Shown: one piece after another, positions 1-9,329 of the stretch
How the letters are laid out: the number at the start of each line of letters is the position of its first letter
Numbering within the stretch: position 1 is the first letter of the stretch
Assembly: GCF_006547045.1 (NCBI RefSeq)
Contig: NZ_CP041242.1
Coordinates: 1,994,001 to 2,058,000 of the forward strand
Reading direction: 5' to 3'
From: Lysobacter alkalisoli
GTDB lineage: Bacteria > Pseudomonadota > Gammaproteobacteria > Xanthomonadales > Xanthomonadaceae
DNA length: 64,000 bases
Notes under the pieces: generated by a model
Seen by the model: only the letters and a program-made list of their open reading frames with translations
Told to the model about the DNA's origin: nothing
The model's database searches: none
Made by a program: the position numbers and the translations under genes

Positions 1-523
1 GACTCGCCCGGATGCAAGCCGACCGCAATGGATGCCTTCGAAGCTTCGCGCTCGCCCACGAACAGCCCGGGGCGCCGGATGGTCAGATGCACACGCGTCG
101 TTTCCACGGCAGGCAGCGACGCAATCGTCCGCTCGATCTCACCCTGCAGAGCACGCTGGAAGTTCACCCTTTGGGCAAACTCAGTCACGCCGAAGTCCGA
201 ATCGTCGAACAGCTCGAATCCGACATGCCCCCGCGTGGAACACCTGCAGAAACCAGACGCATGCGAGTCTCGTAAACAAGGTTCGCTGGCACGGTGATGC
301 CCGCTCCCCCATTAACGAACTCGTACGGCACCTTCCATTCCATCAACGACTGGGAGATTTCAGCAGCATCTGCCTCCCGCAGACTCCCGAACAACAGTTG
401 TTGTCGCGGCGACAGCGCCCACCACAGCATTCCGATGGTCAGCAACGCAATCAGCCCGGTGCCGATCCAGAGCCATGTGCGAGCCCGGGGCTCCATGGAA
501 GAAAGAAAATTATTGAAGTCCAT
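1..523 (-). CDS. fliF: Flagellar MS-ring protein FliF, N-terminal part (cut by window edge, frameshifted as read)
   Basis: FliF forms the inner-membrane MS ring, the base of the flagellar basal body and export apparatus. Only the N-terminus is present and the gene runs off the left edge. Residues 1-40 hold a short cytoplasmic lead and one membrane segment (WLWIGTGLIALLTIGMLWWAL), followed by the ring-building domain. As read the frame stops at position 185, but another frame continues the family sequence (VGFELFDDSDFGVTEFAQRV, then a conserved VHLTIRRPGLF stretch) to the edge. One extra base in the five-C run at 228-232 joins the two, so I treat the break as a probable sequence error. It follows fliE by 10 bases and is the last flagellar gene visible. 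Confidence 0.85.
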
Positions 524-533
524 GACGATCCAA

Positions 534-833
534 TCAGAGCTGCATGCGCATCAGTTCCTGGTAGGCCTCCAGCAGGCGATTCCGCGCCTCGGCCATCAGG
601 GTCAGGTCCATCCGGGCCCGCTCCATCGTGATCATCACGTCATGGAGGGGGATGTCCTCCCCGGCCGCCAGTGCCCGGAGCTGTGTGTCGGCAGCCCGGA
701 GACTGGTATCGACACGGTTCATGCCTTCACCCAGCACGGCGGAAAAATCCATGCCCGTGGGGCGCTCAGACCGGATCGCGTTGGACAGTGGCAAGTCGCC
801 CCCAACCGGGGCAATGGCCTGGATCGACATCAT
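534..833 (-). CDS. fliE: Flagellar hook-basal body junction protein FliE
   Basis: A 99-residue protein, the usual FliE length. FliE links the MS ring to the proximal rod and is an early export substrate. The conserved C-terminal half is visible: LHDVMITMERARMDLTLMAEARN followed by a LLEAYQELMRMQL end, the helical region that identifies the family. The N-terminus is variable. Its start (ATGATG) overlaps the flgC stop by four bases, which shows translational coupling, and fliF follows after 10 bases, the classical fliE-fliF order. Confidence 0.85.
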   Translation of the reverse strand: MMSIQAIAPVGGDLPLSNAIRSERPTGMDFSAVLGEGMNRVDTSLRAADTQLRALAAGEDIPLHDVMITMERARMDLTLMAEARNRLLEAYQELMRMQL

Positions 834-1222
834 TTGGCTCCAATCTCAAGTGCACGCAACAGCATGCTGCGCAGCAGGTTGTAGGACCGCACATTGGCCT
901 CGTAACTGCGGCTGGCCGTCATGAGCGTGGTCATTTCCTGCACGTGGTCGGTGTCGGGATAGCGGACCATCCCCGCCTCGTTGGCGAGAGGATGGGATGG
1001 ATCGTGTACCTCGCGTACACCTGCCGGGTGTTGCACCAGCGCAGCGGGCGCGAGCATCTGCCCGAAATTCAAAGGGCTGGCGTCCACACGCCATTGGTTT
1101 GATACCTGGCCCGGCTGTATCGGAACGTTGGCTATCGCGATGTTCCTGCTGGAGGCATCCAGCCGCATCCGCTCGTAGTTCAATCCCGCGCGGGCGGAAG
1201 CCAGAATTGCATCGATCGACAT
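830..1222 (-). CDS. flgC: Flagellar proximal rod protein FlgC (divergent)
   Basis: A 130-residue rod subunit, close to the family length of about 135. Both halves of the rod-protein fold can be seen: an N-terminal helix (ILASARAGLNYERMRLDASS) and a C-terminal coiled helix (MTTLMTASRSYEANVRSYNLL), the latter typical of FlgC. The conserved N-terminal motif, normally close to NLANxxTPG, is degenerate here (NIAIANVPIQPG), so the protein is well diverged from standard gammaproteobacterial FlgC. It lies between flgB (3-base gap) and fliE (4-base overlap), which supports the call. Confidence 0.8.
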   Translation of the reverse strand: MSIDAILASARAGLNYERMRLDASSRNIAIANVPIQPGQVSNQWRVDASPLNFGQMLAPAALVQHPAGVREVHDPSHPLANEAGMVRYPDTDHVQEMTTLMTASRSYEANVRSYNLLRSMLLRALEIGAK

Positions 1223-1225
1223 CGG

Positions 1226-1594
1226 TCAGCTCCTGCCTGTGATGGCCAGGCGCATGAGGCCGAAATGGCGGCTCAGTGCGTCGCTCAGTGCCTGATACTT
1301 GAGCGCCGCCGTCGACATGTCGCCGATCTGTTCATCCATCCGGATCGATTCCCCTGTAGAAATCGGATGGGCCGAACGCGCTTGGGCTTCGGCATGGCGC
1401 AGTTGTGCTGCGGCCTCGGGACCGTTTGAGCGCGCGGCCGCTGCGAGCGCGTTGTAGACTCCGGAAAAATCCGTTCGCATTGCGCTCGCACCAGGCATGC
1501 CCGCATTGGCCACGTTGGCGCTGGCTACGCGCGCCTTCAATTCCTGCAGGCTGAGCGCCAGACGTACCGCTTCGATGGTCAGTTCATTGCTCAT
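1226..1594 (-). CDS. flgB: Flagellar proximal rod protein FlgB (divergent)
   Basis: About 122 residues and a proximal rod component by position before flgC and by its N-terminal helix (LALSLQELKARVASANVANAGMPG), a modified form of the rod-protein ANxANxxTPGY motif. The C-terminus (ALKYQALSDALSRHFGLMRLAI) matches the FlgB end. I chose the ATG at 1594 because GAGGG lies about seven bases before it. A GTG at 1606 that overlaps the flgI stop and an ATG at 1597 are alternatives. Similarity to canonical FlgB is weak, so context carries part of the call. Confidence 0.75.
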   Translation of the reverse strand: MSNELTIEAVRLALSLQELKARVASANVANAGMPGASAMRTDFSGVYNALAAAARSNGPEAAAQLRHAEAQARSAHPISTGESIRMDEQIGDMSTAALKYQALSDALSRHFGLMRLAITGRS

Positions 1595-1602
1595 CATATC
1601 CC

Positions 1603-2733
1603 TCACTGAATCACCAGCTCACCATCCAGTGCGCCGGCGGCCTTGATCGACTGCAATACCGCGATCACGTCACGCGTGCTCAAGCGGATGGCGCGCATCG
1701 AAGTCACCAAATCTGCCACCGTGGCGCCTTCGGGCACCTCTACCAACTGTGCTTCCGGCTCCCCGGCACGGATGCTGGTGTGCGGGATCGCGATCGAAGC
1801 GATACTGCTGCCAGGTCGCACGAACACTCCCTCCGGTTGCGACACCGTGTAGTCCGTCCGGATCTCGACCTTCAGCTCACCATGGGACACGCTGACCGCA
1901 CCCAGGCGAACATCACCTCCTGCTACGACCGTGCCGGTCCGTTCGTTCACGACCACCCTCGACTTGCGCTGCAACACGACACTGGCGTTCTCCAAGCGTG
2001 CGATTTCCGCAACCAGATTGGCTGGCGGCATTGCGAAGGCCACTGTGACCTTGCCGGCATGCTCGGCACGGACATCCGCTGCAGGCTCGACGGCCTGTAT
2101 CGCCTCGACCACGCGCTGTGCGTTGGTGAAGTCCGGATCGTTGAGCAGGATGCTGATCGTGCGGCCGTCGCCGGCCACCCTCAACGGCGATGTCTGCTCT
2201 ACGGTCGCCCCGGACGGGATGCGCCCGACCGTAGGATGGTTTTTCTGCAACGAAGCCGAGACACCTTCGAACTGATAGCCTCCCACCGAGATGGCGCCCT
2301 GCGCCATGGCATACAGGCTCCCGTCCGGGCCATACAGCGGCGTTATCATCAACGTACCGCCGGTCAGGCTGCGGGCGTCGCCTGACGAGGATACCTGGAC
2401 GTCCAATAGCTGGCCGGGCTCGGCAAACGCCGGCAACCGGGCCGTGACGATCACGGCTGCCACATTGCGACTGGCCAGATCCGCCTCGCTCACATTGACG
2501 CCGAAATTGCGCAGCGTATTGGCGACCGACTGCAGCGTGGCACGGTTCCGCAACGAATCGCCCGAGCCGGCCAGACCGAACACCAATCCATAGCCAGTCA
2601 GGGCATTGTCGCGGGCACCCGCAACGCGGGCGATTTCCTTGATCCGGCTGGTCCCGGCATGGGCCGTGAACCCGCATGCCAGGATCACGGCCACAATGAG
2701 AATGCGGATTCCAGTCACATCAACCTCAGCCAT
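1603..2733 (-). CDS. flgI: Flagellar P-ring protein FlgI
   Basis: A 376-residue periplasmic protein that builds the P ring around the rod in the peptidoglycan layer. An N-terminal signal peptide (hydrophobic ILIVAVILACGFTAHA, likely cut after AHA) precedes the conserved start of the mature protein, SRIKEIARVAGARDNALTGY followed by GLVFGLAGSGDS. The C-terminus has the family DLVTSMRAIRLSTRDVIAVL stretch and ends GALDGELVIQ. The start overlaps the end of flgH by 19 bases and the stop overlaps the possible GTG start of flgB. It is the best conserved gene of this part of the operon. Confidence 0.95.
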   Translation of the reverse strand: MAEVDVTGIRILIVAVILACGFTAHAGTSRIKEIARVAGARDNALTGYGLVFGLAGSGDSLRNRATLQSVANTLRNFGVNVSEADLASRNVAAVIVTARLPAFAEPGQLLDVQVSSSGDARSLTGGTLMITPLYGPDGSLYAMAQGAISVGGYQFEGVSASLQKNHPTVGRIPSGATVEQTSPLRVAGDGRTISILLNDPDFTNAQRVVEAIQAVEPAADVRAEHAGKVTVAFAMPPANLVAEIARLENASVVLQRKSRVVVNERTGTVVAGGDVRLGAVSVSHGELKVEIRTDYTVSQPEGVFVRPGSSIASIAIPHTSIRAGEPEAQLVEVPEGATVADLVTSMRAIRLSTRDVIAVLQSIKAAGALDGELVIQ

Positions 2734-3302
2734 TTGAACAGGCGGTAGACCAAGCTCTGACGCGTGGACTCGCTGACCACGCCGACGCCGGTCAATTCAA
2801 TGTCGGCATCGGCGATTCGATGCGACAGAACGGTGTTGTCGGCCGCGATGTCTTCGGGCCGGATCACCCCGCGCAGGCGGATCTGCTGGCGCTCGCCGTT
2901 GATGCGCAGGACCTGCTCGCCCTCGATCCACATGCGACCATCCGGTTCAACCTCGATGACGCGCGACGCAATCTGCGCGCGCACCTCCCCCAGGCGCGTC
3001 GTCTGCGCTCCTCCCGTGTTGCTGGCCCCCATACCCAGACGAGCGTTGTAGCGGGTCGACGGCGAGTCCAGCCCGACCCGAACGTCCAGGCCGCTCGCTG
3101 CATCGGTCGCGGCCTGCGACTTGGCGCGGGTCGTTTCCAGCACATAGACACTCACCACGTCGCCGACCCGGTACGCACGATGATCGGCTGCGAGATTCCT
3201 GTAGCTCGCCGGATCGATCAGGCTCTCTTCGCTTTGGAAGGCCGAAACCATACCGCTACATGTCAGAAAACATGCCAGGGCAATGAACTGGTAGCACCTC
3301 AT
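2715..3302 (-). CDS. flgH: Flagellar L-ring protein FlgH
   Basis: A 195-residue protein of the outer-membrane L ring. It starts with a hydrophobic signal (FIALACFLTCSGMVSA). No ideal lipobox is visible, although FlgH is normally a lipoprotein. The body carries FlgH signatures: YRVGDVVSVYVLETTRAKSQ, a central Gly-rich stretch, and the C-terminal LRGVIRPEDIAADNTVLSHR then IADADIELTGVGVV. It is shorter than typical FlgH (about 220-230). The start ATG overlaps the flgA stop in an ATGA arrangement, and the C-terminus overlaps the flgI start. Confidence 0.9.
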   Translation of the reverse strand: MRCYQFIALACFLTCSGMVSAFQSEESLIDPASYRNLAADHRAYRVGDVVSVYVLETTRAKSQAATDAASGLDVRVGLDSPSTRYNARLGMGASNTGGAQTTRLGEVRAQIASRVIEVEPDGRMWIEGEQVLRINGERQQIRLRGVIRPEDIAADNTVLSHRIADADIELTGVGVVSESTRQSLVYRLFKWLRLM

Positions 3303-3997
3303 TCCACCCTCACTTTCTGCTTGGCCGTGACTCGGGAACTGATGGCCTCCCGCGAATGCCTGGGACGCACTGCGATACGATCGCCAATGCCTCCATCCTG
3401 CAGTGCCACCCCACGGGTGCTCAGCCGGACGGAACCGGCCTGTACCTCGATCGCGACCTCGGACTGCGCCAGCACTGCAGGCACCGGTTCGAAATCCCGC
3501 GTCATCACCGGCTGCCCAGCGCGTACGGCGCGTGCCGTCCTCATCTCCTTTATTGCTTCCGGCGACGCAACCTCTGAGTCCGTGCAGCAGGTCATGTCCA
3601 CCTCGGCCAATTGCAACGACAGCCCCGAAGCCTCTATATCGACAGCCACGTCGGTCGCATAGGTGAGCACGGCACGACGGTCCTCCATCGCGGCCCACAC
3701 GGTCATCCTGCGTACCGGCCTGCCATCCACCCGGATCTGCACCGGTACACCGACCCGCGGACGCGGCAGCCGTCCGCCGACCGATCCGACATCAATGTCC
3801 ACCGTGCCGGCAGGAATCGCCTGATCCCCTACTCGCCCTTCGATGCGGACGCGCGCCGTGCTGCCGACAGTGTCCAACTGCGAACGCAGCCCACTGGCGA
3901 CGGCATGCTCGATTTCCATTGCGGGCAGATGCTGGACAGCCGGCGCATCACCGGAAGCGAGCAGCATTACGATGGCAAGCATCATCGGCATGCTCAA
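3299..3997 (-). CDS. flgA: Flagellar P-ring assembly chaperone FlgA
   Basis: A 232-residue periplasmic chaperone for FlgI. It has a signal-like N-terminus (MPMMLAIVMLLASGDAPA) and a C-terminal SAF-type domain: ARAVRAGQPVMTRDFEPVPAV, then the family motif around IEVQAGSVRLSTRGVALQDG and the RIAVRPRHSREAISSRVTA end. The start overlaps the flgG stop by four bases and the stop overlaps the flgH start. Its position beside flgH and flgI, rather than apart from them as in enteric bacteria, fits a single assembly unit for both rings. Confidence 0.88.
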   Translation of the reverse strand: MSMPMMLAIVMLLASGDAPAVQHLPAMEIEHAVASGLRSQLDTVGSTARVRIEGRVGDQAIPAGTVDIDVGSVGGRLPRPRVGVPVQIRVDGRPVRRMTVWAAMEDRRAVLTYATDVAVDIEASGLSLQLAEVDMTCCTDSEVASPEAIKEMRTARAVRAGQPVMTRDFEPVPAVLAQSEVAIEVQAGSVRLSTRGVALQDGGIGDRIAVRPRHSREAISSRVTAKQKVRVE

Positions 3998-4755
3998 CGA
4001 CGCAGGTTGTTGATGGTTTCAAGGATCTGATCGGCCGCCTGCAGCACGCGCGCATTGAGCTGATAGGCGCGCTGCGCCATCACGAGCGTCGACATTTCAT
4101 TGATCATGTCGACGTTGGCCATCTCCAGATAACCCTGTTGTACCTGACCCAGCCCCACCTCGCCCGGGCGGCCATACGTTGGCACGCCTGCCTCATCCGT
4201 CGCGACGAAACGGTTGTCCCCCACGGAAACCAGCGCATCCGGGGCAGCGAACGAAGCCAGTTCGATCACGCCAAGCAAGGTGCGCTCGCTGTCCCCGGAC
4301 AGCATCACCGACACCTCGCCGTTCGGGGCAATGCGAAGGTCGCTGGCATCCTGGGGAATCGAGAAACCACGCGCCATCCTCAATCCGCTCACCGACACCA
4401 GGTAGCCTTCGGCGTCGAGACGGAATTGCCCGGCCCGGGTGTAGACCACGCCACCGTCCTCGGCCTCGAGTTCGAAGAAACCGTGGCCCTCGATGGCCAG
4501 GTCCAGCGGGTTCTGCGTCATGCGCAGCTCGCCTGGAGTGAAAAGGGCAGATACGGACAACACGCGGGCACCATGACCCTCACTGTGGACACCGGTCGCG
4601 CCCGACCCCACTACTTGGGAGGCGACCTCGACGAAGTTCGCCCGGCTACGCTTGAAGCCAGGTGTCTGCATGTTGGCTACATTGTTGGAAATCACGTCGA
4701 TCTGCTTCTGCTCACTGCGCAGACCGCTGGCCGAGATATGGAGTGCGTCGATCAT
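3994..4755 (-). CDS. flgG: Flagellar distal rod protein FlgG
   Basis: A 253-residue distal rod protein. The N-terminal rod motif is intact (ISASGLRSEQKQIDVISNNV, then ANMQTPGFKRSRANF). The central region has the LDLAIEGHGFFEL element and YTRAGQFRLDAEGYLV, and the C-terminal helix (ANVDMINEMSTLVMAQRAYQ followed by LNARVLQAADQIL) is typical of FlgG. The first residues (MIDALHIS) differ from the usual MIRSLWIAKTG type. The start codon at 4755 follows the flgF stop by 17 bases, and the end overlaps flgA. Confidence 0.9.
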   Translation of the reverse strand: MIDALHISASGLRSEQKQIDVISNNVANMQTPGFKRSRANFVEVASQVVGSGATGVHSEGHGARVLSVSALFTPGELRMTQNPLDLAIEGHGFFELEAEDGGVVYTRAGQFRLDAEGYLVSVSGLRMARGFSIPQDASDLRIAPNGEVSVMLSGDSERTLLGVIELASFAAPDALVSVGDNRFVATDEAGVPTYGRPGEVGLGQVQQGYLEMANVDMINEMSTLVMAQRAYQLNARVLQAADQILETINNLRR

Positions 4756-4772
4756 GGTTATTCCCTTCCCTC

Positions 4773-5438
4773 TCAGTTGTCGCCCAGGCGATTGATGCCA
4801 ATGTCCATCGCCTTGTCGTAGATCGAAATGGCACGCTGGACGGATTCGGCATGGCGTGTCGTTTCCATCAGGCGGATGGTCTCTTCGGCAGTGTCGACAT
4901 TCGCTCGCTCCAGCGCCCCTTGCACCACCGTCCCCGTCCATGGCGCGAGAGCCCCTTCGTAGCGATATGCGCCGCCATCCATGGGGCGCAGCAGAGCCGG
5001 ATCCGCAGCCGTGACCAACTGCAATTGGTCCACGCGCTGCAGGCCTTGCCAGATGTCGCCATTGGCATCCACCCGGACGTCGGCCGACGTCATTTCAATG
5101 GCACCCGAAGCCCCCTGGACCCGGTCGCCCGATGCCGTGACCAGTTGCCCCTCGTGATCGATACGAAAGGCACCGCTGCGTACCAGCAACAAGGTGCCGT
5201 CGCGCTCGACCACGAAGAACCCGTTGCCACGCAACGACAGGTCCAGGGGACGTGCCGTTTGCGACAACGCACCGTCAGCCTGAGTGGTCACCGTCTGCAG
5301 TTGGGCATCGAACGACGGCACGGCACGCACGCCCCGGTAGCCGGGCGTATTGAGGTTGGCCACGTTGTGGCTGATCGTCGCCAACACCTTGACGTCGTCG
5401 CTGAGACTGCGGCTGATCGCTTGCAGGGTATCTGTCAT
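4773..5438 (-). CDS. flgF: Flagellar proximal rod protein FlgF
   Basis: A 221-residue FlgF/FlgG-type rod protein. It shows ISHNVANLNTPGYRGVRAVP at the N-terminus, LDLSLRGNGFFVVERDGTLL in the middle and a C-terminal helix around ANVDTAEETIRLMETTRHAE that ends in IYDKAMDIGINRLGDN. The pairing with the next gene (flgG) and the shorter length point to FlgF. ATG at 5438 lies only four bases after the flhA stop. Confidence 0.85.
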   Translation of the reverse strand: MTDTLQAISRSLSDDVKVLATISHNVANLNTPGYRGVRAVPSFDAQLQTVTTQADGALSQTARPLDLSLRGNGFFVVERDGTLLLVRSGAFRIDHEGQLVTASGDRVQGASGAIEMTSADVRVDANGDIWQGLQRVDQLQLVTAADPALLRPMDGGAYRYEGALAPWTGTVVQGALERANVDTAEETIRLMETTRHAESVQRAISIYDKAMDIGINRLGDN

Positions 5439-5442
5439 CTTG

Positions 5443-7494
5443 CTAGGCCTGAATCGCTGCAAATGAACGGACGGACAAGCTCGGCGGCACCTCGTTCAGG
5501 CCAAGCACTGCGACATACGGCATCGAACGGTGCAGCATCCCGCGCAGCGAACGTCGCACCGGCGACGGGCACAGCAGTACCGGCACGAGATTGCGCCCCA
5601 TCATGGCCTCGGCCTGCCGGGCCAGGTTCTTCATGAAGCCATCGAGCTGTTCCAGTTCGTTGAACAGCACCGTCTTGGTCTCGCCCGGCTTGGCGCTCGC
5701 CAGCAGCTTGCGCTCAACCTCGGGTGCCAAGGTCAGGACGTGCAGGTCGCCCTGCGGATCGCGAAGCCCCTGGCAGATTGATGCGCCAAGCCGCTCGCGA
5801 ACCCGCTCGGCCAACTCCTCCGGCGCCTTGGTCGTCTTCCCTGCGTCAACCAGGACTTCGAGGATGGCCTCGATATTGCGGATGCTGACCTGTTCGCGCA
5901 GCAGCAGCTGCAGGACCTTCTGGATATCGGAATAGCTCAGTACCGCCGGCACGAGCTCGTCGACCAGCGAACCGTGCTGCTCACGCATCCGCTGCAGCAT
6001 GCGCTCGGTGTCCGCGCGGGAGAGCAGGTCGGCAGCCTGGCGCTTCACCAGTTCGCTCAGGTGCGTCATCAGCACGGTGTCGGGTTCCACCAGGGTGTAG
6101 CCGGCCGACCGCGCCGCCTGGCGCGCACCCTTCTCGACCCACTGCGCAGGCAGCCCGTAAGCCGGGTCACGCGTTTCCACGCCTTCGAGTTTGGGGCGCT
6201 GCCCGCCAGGGTTGATGGCCAGGATCCGGTCGACGGCCAGTTCGCCCTGTCCGGCCCGGCAATCCTGGAACCGGATTTCGTAGCTCGATGCCGGCAGATC
6301 GAGCTGCTGTGCGATCTGCACTTTCGGCAGCACGAAACCCAGTTCGGTCGCCAGCTGCCTGCGCAGGTTGCCGATCCGATCTTGCAGATCGCTGTCCGTC
6401 CCGGCGAATGCTGTTGCCAAATCTTTGCCCAGGCGCACCTCGACCGGCTCGATGCGCATGGATTGCCGCAGATCGTCCGACGGCTTGCTCTCGGTCGATG
6501 CCGCCTCGGCGGTTTCCGCCGAGTCAGCCGCGTTTTTCGCAACTCGTCCAGTCAGATACAGAAGGCCACCAATGGCCGCAAGCACGACGAGGACGGGCAG
6601 CTTCGGGAATCCCGGCAACAATAGCAGGACAAGCAGTACCAGCCCCACGATCATCAATGCCTTCGGACTGGCCAGCACCTGCCGGGGAATCTCAGCACCA
6701 AGCTGTGCATCAGCTGCAGCACGAGTAATGATGATGCCCGTCGCCACGGCAATGATCAGCGAGGGAATCTGGGTGACGATGCCATCACCAATGGTCAACA
6801 GGGTGAAGCGCTGCACGGCCTCGCCCCATGGCATTCCCATCTGGGCGATGCCGATGGCCAACCCGCCGACGATATTGACCAGGATTATGATGATGCCCGC
6901 AATGGCGTCGCCTTTGACGAACTTGGTCGCACCGTCCATCGCGCCGTAGAAGTTGGCTTCCTTTTCGATCAGGGCGCGGCGGCGGCGTGCCTCATGCTCG
7001 TCGATCAAACCCATGTTCATGTCGGCGTCGATGCTCATCTGCTTGCCGGGCATGCTGTCGAGGGTGAACCGCGCGGCGACCTCCGCGACGCGCTGCGCAC
7101 CGCTGGTTACCACGACGTACTGCACGACGACCAGGATGAAGAACACCACAATGCCGACGATGTAGTTGCCTCTGACGACGAACTCGCCAATCGTGTCGAT
7201 GACCCGCCCGGCATCCGCGCCGTCCAGGATCAGCCGCGTTGCCGAGACGTTGAGCGACAGCCGCAGCAGTGTGGACAACAACAGGATGGTCGGGAAGGTC
7301 GAGAACTTGAGCGGTGTTTCGGTGAAGAAGGTCACCAGCAGGATCAGCAGTGCCATGCTGATGTTGATCACCAGCAGGAAGTCCAGAAGCGGCGCCGGGA
7401 TCGGCACGAACAACACCGCCAGCACGCCCACCACGAATGCGATCAGCACCAGGTCGCGCTTGCCGGTCAACAACTGGGCCATGAGCGCCTTCAT
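5443..7494 (-). CDS. flhA: Flagellar type III export gate protein FlhA
   Basis: A 683-residue export-gate protein, near the family length of about 690. The N-terminal half holds about eight membrane segments, starting at LVLIAFVVGVLAVLFVPIPA, and the FHIPEP-type cytoplasmic loop with RVAEVAARFTLDSMPGKQMS then IDADMNMGLIDEHEARRRR. The C-terminal half is the soluble nonameric-ring domain that docks chaperone-substrate complexes (for example PDTVLMTHLSELVKRQAADL). ATG at 7494 overlaps the flhB stop as ATGA. Confidence 0.97.
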   Translation of the reverse strand: MKALMAQLLTGKRDLVLIAFVVGVLAVLFVPIPAPLLDFLLVINISMALLILLVTFFTETPLKFSTFPTILLLSTLLRLSLNVSATRLILDGADAGRVIDTIGEFVVRGNYIVGIVVFFILVVVQYVVVTSGAQRVAEVAARFTLDSMPGKQMSIDADMNMGLIDEHEARRRRALIEKEANFYGAMDGATKFVKGDAIAGIIIILVNIVGGLAIGIAQMGMPWGEAVQRFTLLTIGDGIVTQIPSLIIAVATGIIITRAAADAQLGAEIPRQVLASPKALMIVGLVLLVLLLLPGFPKLPVLVVLAAIGGLLYLTGRVAKNAADSAETAEAASTESKPSDDLRQSMRIEPVEVRLGKDLATAFAGTDSDLQDRIGNLRRQLATELGFVLPKVQIAQQLDLPASSYEIRFQDCRAGQGELAVDRILAINPGGQRPKLEGVETRDPAYGLPAQWVEKGARQAARSAGYTLVEPDTVLMTHLSELVKRQAADLLSRADTERMLQRMREQHGSLVDELVPAVLSYSDIQKVLQLLLREQVSIRNIEAILEVLVDAGKTTKAPEELAERVRERLGASICQGLRDPQGDLHVLTLAPEVERKLLASAKPGETKTVLFNELEQLDGFMKNLARQAEAMMGRNLVPVLLCPSPVRRSLRGMLHRSMPYVAVLGLNEVPPSLSVRSFAAIQA

Positions 7495-8558
7495 GCCGGC
7501 ACCCCCTGCTTGCCTGCCCATAGAGCACGGTAGATCGGGACCAACTCATGGTAGTGCAGTTCCGGGACCATGCCGTCGATCTCGCATTCGCGATACAGCA
7601 CCCGGGCCAGCCCGGGAACCCGAACGATCGGCACGCGGTGGCGGGCGGCCACGGTGCGTATCTGCCGGGACAAGAAACCCGCGCCCTTCGCGATCACCAA
7701 AGGGGCCAGCGTCTCGCCCGGACGGTAGCGTAAGGCCACCGCCACATGGGTGGGGTTGGTCAGGACGACATCGGCATCGGGCACACGCCCTAGCGCCCGC
7801 GCCTTCTTCAGCAGCTCGCGGATCTGCTGCTTCTGCTTGGACTTGACACTCGGGTCGCCGTCGCGCTGCTTGACCTCGTCCTTCAGCTCGCGCCGGCTCA
7901 TGCGCATCTTGCGCATGTACTCGCGGCGGACGAACAGCAGGTCGGCCAGGGCCACCAGGGCCAGCACCAGCAAGACATAGATCGATGTCTTCACGAAAGT
8001 GGACAGCAACAACGATCCGACGCGCTGCGGCAGGGTCATCGCCACTGCTTCGATCAGTGCCCGTCCCTTCCAGACGAAGATCGCGCACACGCCGACCAGC
8101 AGCAGCAACTTGAGCACCAGCTTGCCCAGCTCCCACAGGGTGCGTATCGAGAAGATGCGCTTCACGACCTGCGCCGGGTTGAGCCGCTTGAAATCCGGCT
8201 TCAACGGATGGGTGGTGAAGATCGGCCCGGTCTGCAGGAAATTGCCCAGAATCGCGGCCACGATCAGCCCCAGCACCAACGGCATCACCGCCTGCCCCAT
8301 GGGTGCATAGGTTGTCATCGTCCAACCGACGAATGCAGCATCCAGCGCGGGCACATTGCCAGCCAGCTCGATCATGCGTCGCGTTGCCCCGGCCAGCGAC
8401 ATTGCGATGCCGACGCCGGTCAGTGCGACGATGACAGCGAACACGATCATCACCAGACTGCCGGTAACGTCCATGCTCTTGGCGACTTCACCCTTCTTGC
8501 GCGCCTCATCGAGCTTGAACGGAGTGGGCTGTTCGCTCTTGTCCTGGTCCTGCGACAT
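7491..8558 (-). CDS. flhB: Flagellar export switch protein FlhB
   Basis: A 355-residue protein that controls substrate switching in flagellar export. It has a charged N-terminus (SEQPTPFKLDEARKKGEVAK), four membrane segments, and a cytoplasmic domain with the self-cleavage motif NPTH in VVLTNPTHVAVALRYRPGE. Cleavage between Asn and Pro lets FlhB switch from rod/hook to filament substrates. All motif residues are present, so autocleavage should be possible. The start lies one base past the fliR stop and the end overlaps flhA. Confidence 0.97.
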   Translation of the reverse strand: MSQDQDKSEQPTPFKLDEARKKGEVAKSMDVTGSLVMIVFAVIVALTGVGIAMSLAGATRRMIELAGNVPALDAAFVGWTMTTYAPMGQAVMPLVLGLIVAAILGNFLQTGPIFTTHPLKPDFKRLNPAQVVKRIFSIRTLWELGKLVLKLLLLVGVCAIFVWKGRALIEAVAMTLPQRVGSLLLSTFVKTSIYVLLVLALVALADLLFVRREYMRKMRMSRRELKDEVKQRDGDPSVKSKQKQQIRELLKKARALGRVPDADVVLTNPTHVAVALRYRPGETLAPLVIAKGAGFLSRQIRTVAARHRVPIVRVPGLARVLYRECEIDGMVPELHYHELVPIYRALWAGKQGVPA

Positions 8559-8559
8559 C

Positions 8560-9327
8560 TCAGGCTCCCAGCAAGGCTGGCGCACGCGCGAAGGCGTCGC
8601 GATAAAGGCGTTCCAGCAGGAACGGAACGAACGGCAGTGTCGCGGCCAACAGCAGCAACGCCATTGAGATCTTCAGCGGCAGCATCAGAAAATAGATGTT
8701 CGCCTGTGGCATCGACCGGGTCGCGTAGGCGACGCCGACATCGACCGCAAACAGCCCCAGCAATACCGGGGCGACGAGCATCAGGGCCAGCAGAAAACTG
8801 CTGCCAATCAGGCCCAGGAAAGCGGCCAGATCCAACCGGACCCCGGCTCCACCGAGGGGGAGCACATGCGTACTGGCCACCAATGCCCGGTACAGGTCCA
8901 GATGCAGATCCAGGGTGAAGAACAGGACCGTCGCCAGCAGCAACAGGGCGGTTCCCAGCATCGACTGCATCTCACCCTGCGAGCCCGGATTGAACAGGCT
9001 GGCTGCGCCCAGGCCTGCCTGCACATCGATCAGCCAGCCCGACATGTGCAGTGCTGCTTGTGGTACCAGTATCACCAATCCGAATGCAAACCCGATGGAC
9101 AACTCGACCGCTGCCGCCACGACCCATGCCATGGCATGCTGGTGCACAAGCGGGTCGACATCGAGCGGCGTCGCCAACACGGTCAACCAAGCCAGGCCCA
9201 ACGCCAGCACAATGCGTACCAACGGCGGCGACCAGCGCAGCGGTGTCAATCCGGGCAGCACCACCGGAGGCAGGTAGCGCAGGAACGCGAGGACAAGCAG
9301 GCCGGCAAAGTGTTCGATGACATCCAT
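8560..9327 (-). CDS. fliR: Flagellar export apparatus protein FliR
   Basis: A 255-residue membrane protein of the FliP-FliQ-FliR export channel. At least six hydrophobic segments are seen, and the family sequence VELSIGFAFGLVILVPQAAL, then DVQAGLGAASLFNPGSQGEM, is intact. I used ATG 9327 (MDVIEHFAGLLVLAFLRYLP). It lies two bases past the fliQ stop. No fliP is found in the window although the three proteins act as one pore, so fliP must lie outside this sequence. Confidence 0.93.
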   Translation of the reverse strand: MDVIEHFAGLLVLAFLRYLPPVVLPGLTPLRWSPPLVRIVLALGLAWLTVLATPLDVDPLVHQHAMAWVVAAAVELSIGFAFGLVILVPQAALHMSGWLIDVQAGLGAASLFNPGSQGEMQSMLGTALLLLATVLFFTLDLHLDLYRALVASTHVLPLGGAGVRLDLAAFLGLIGSSFLLALMLVAPVLLGLFAVDVGVAYATRSMPQANIYFLMLPLKISMALLLLAATLPFVPFLLERLYRDAFARAPALLGA

Positions 9328-9329
9328 GA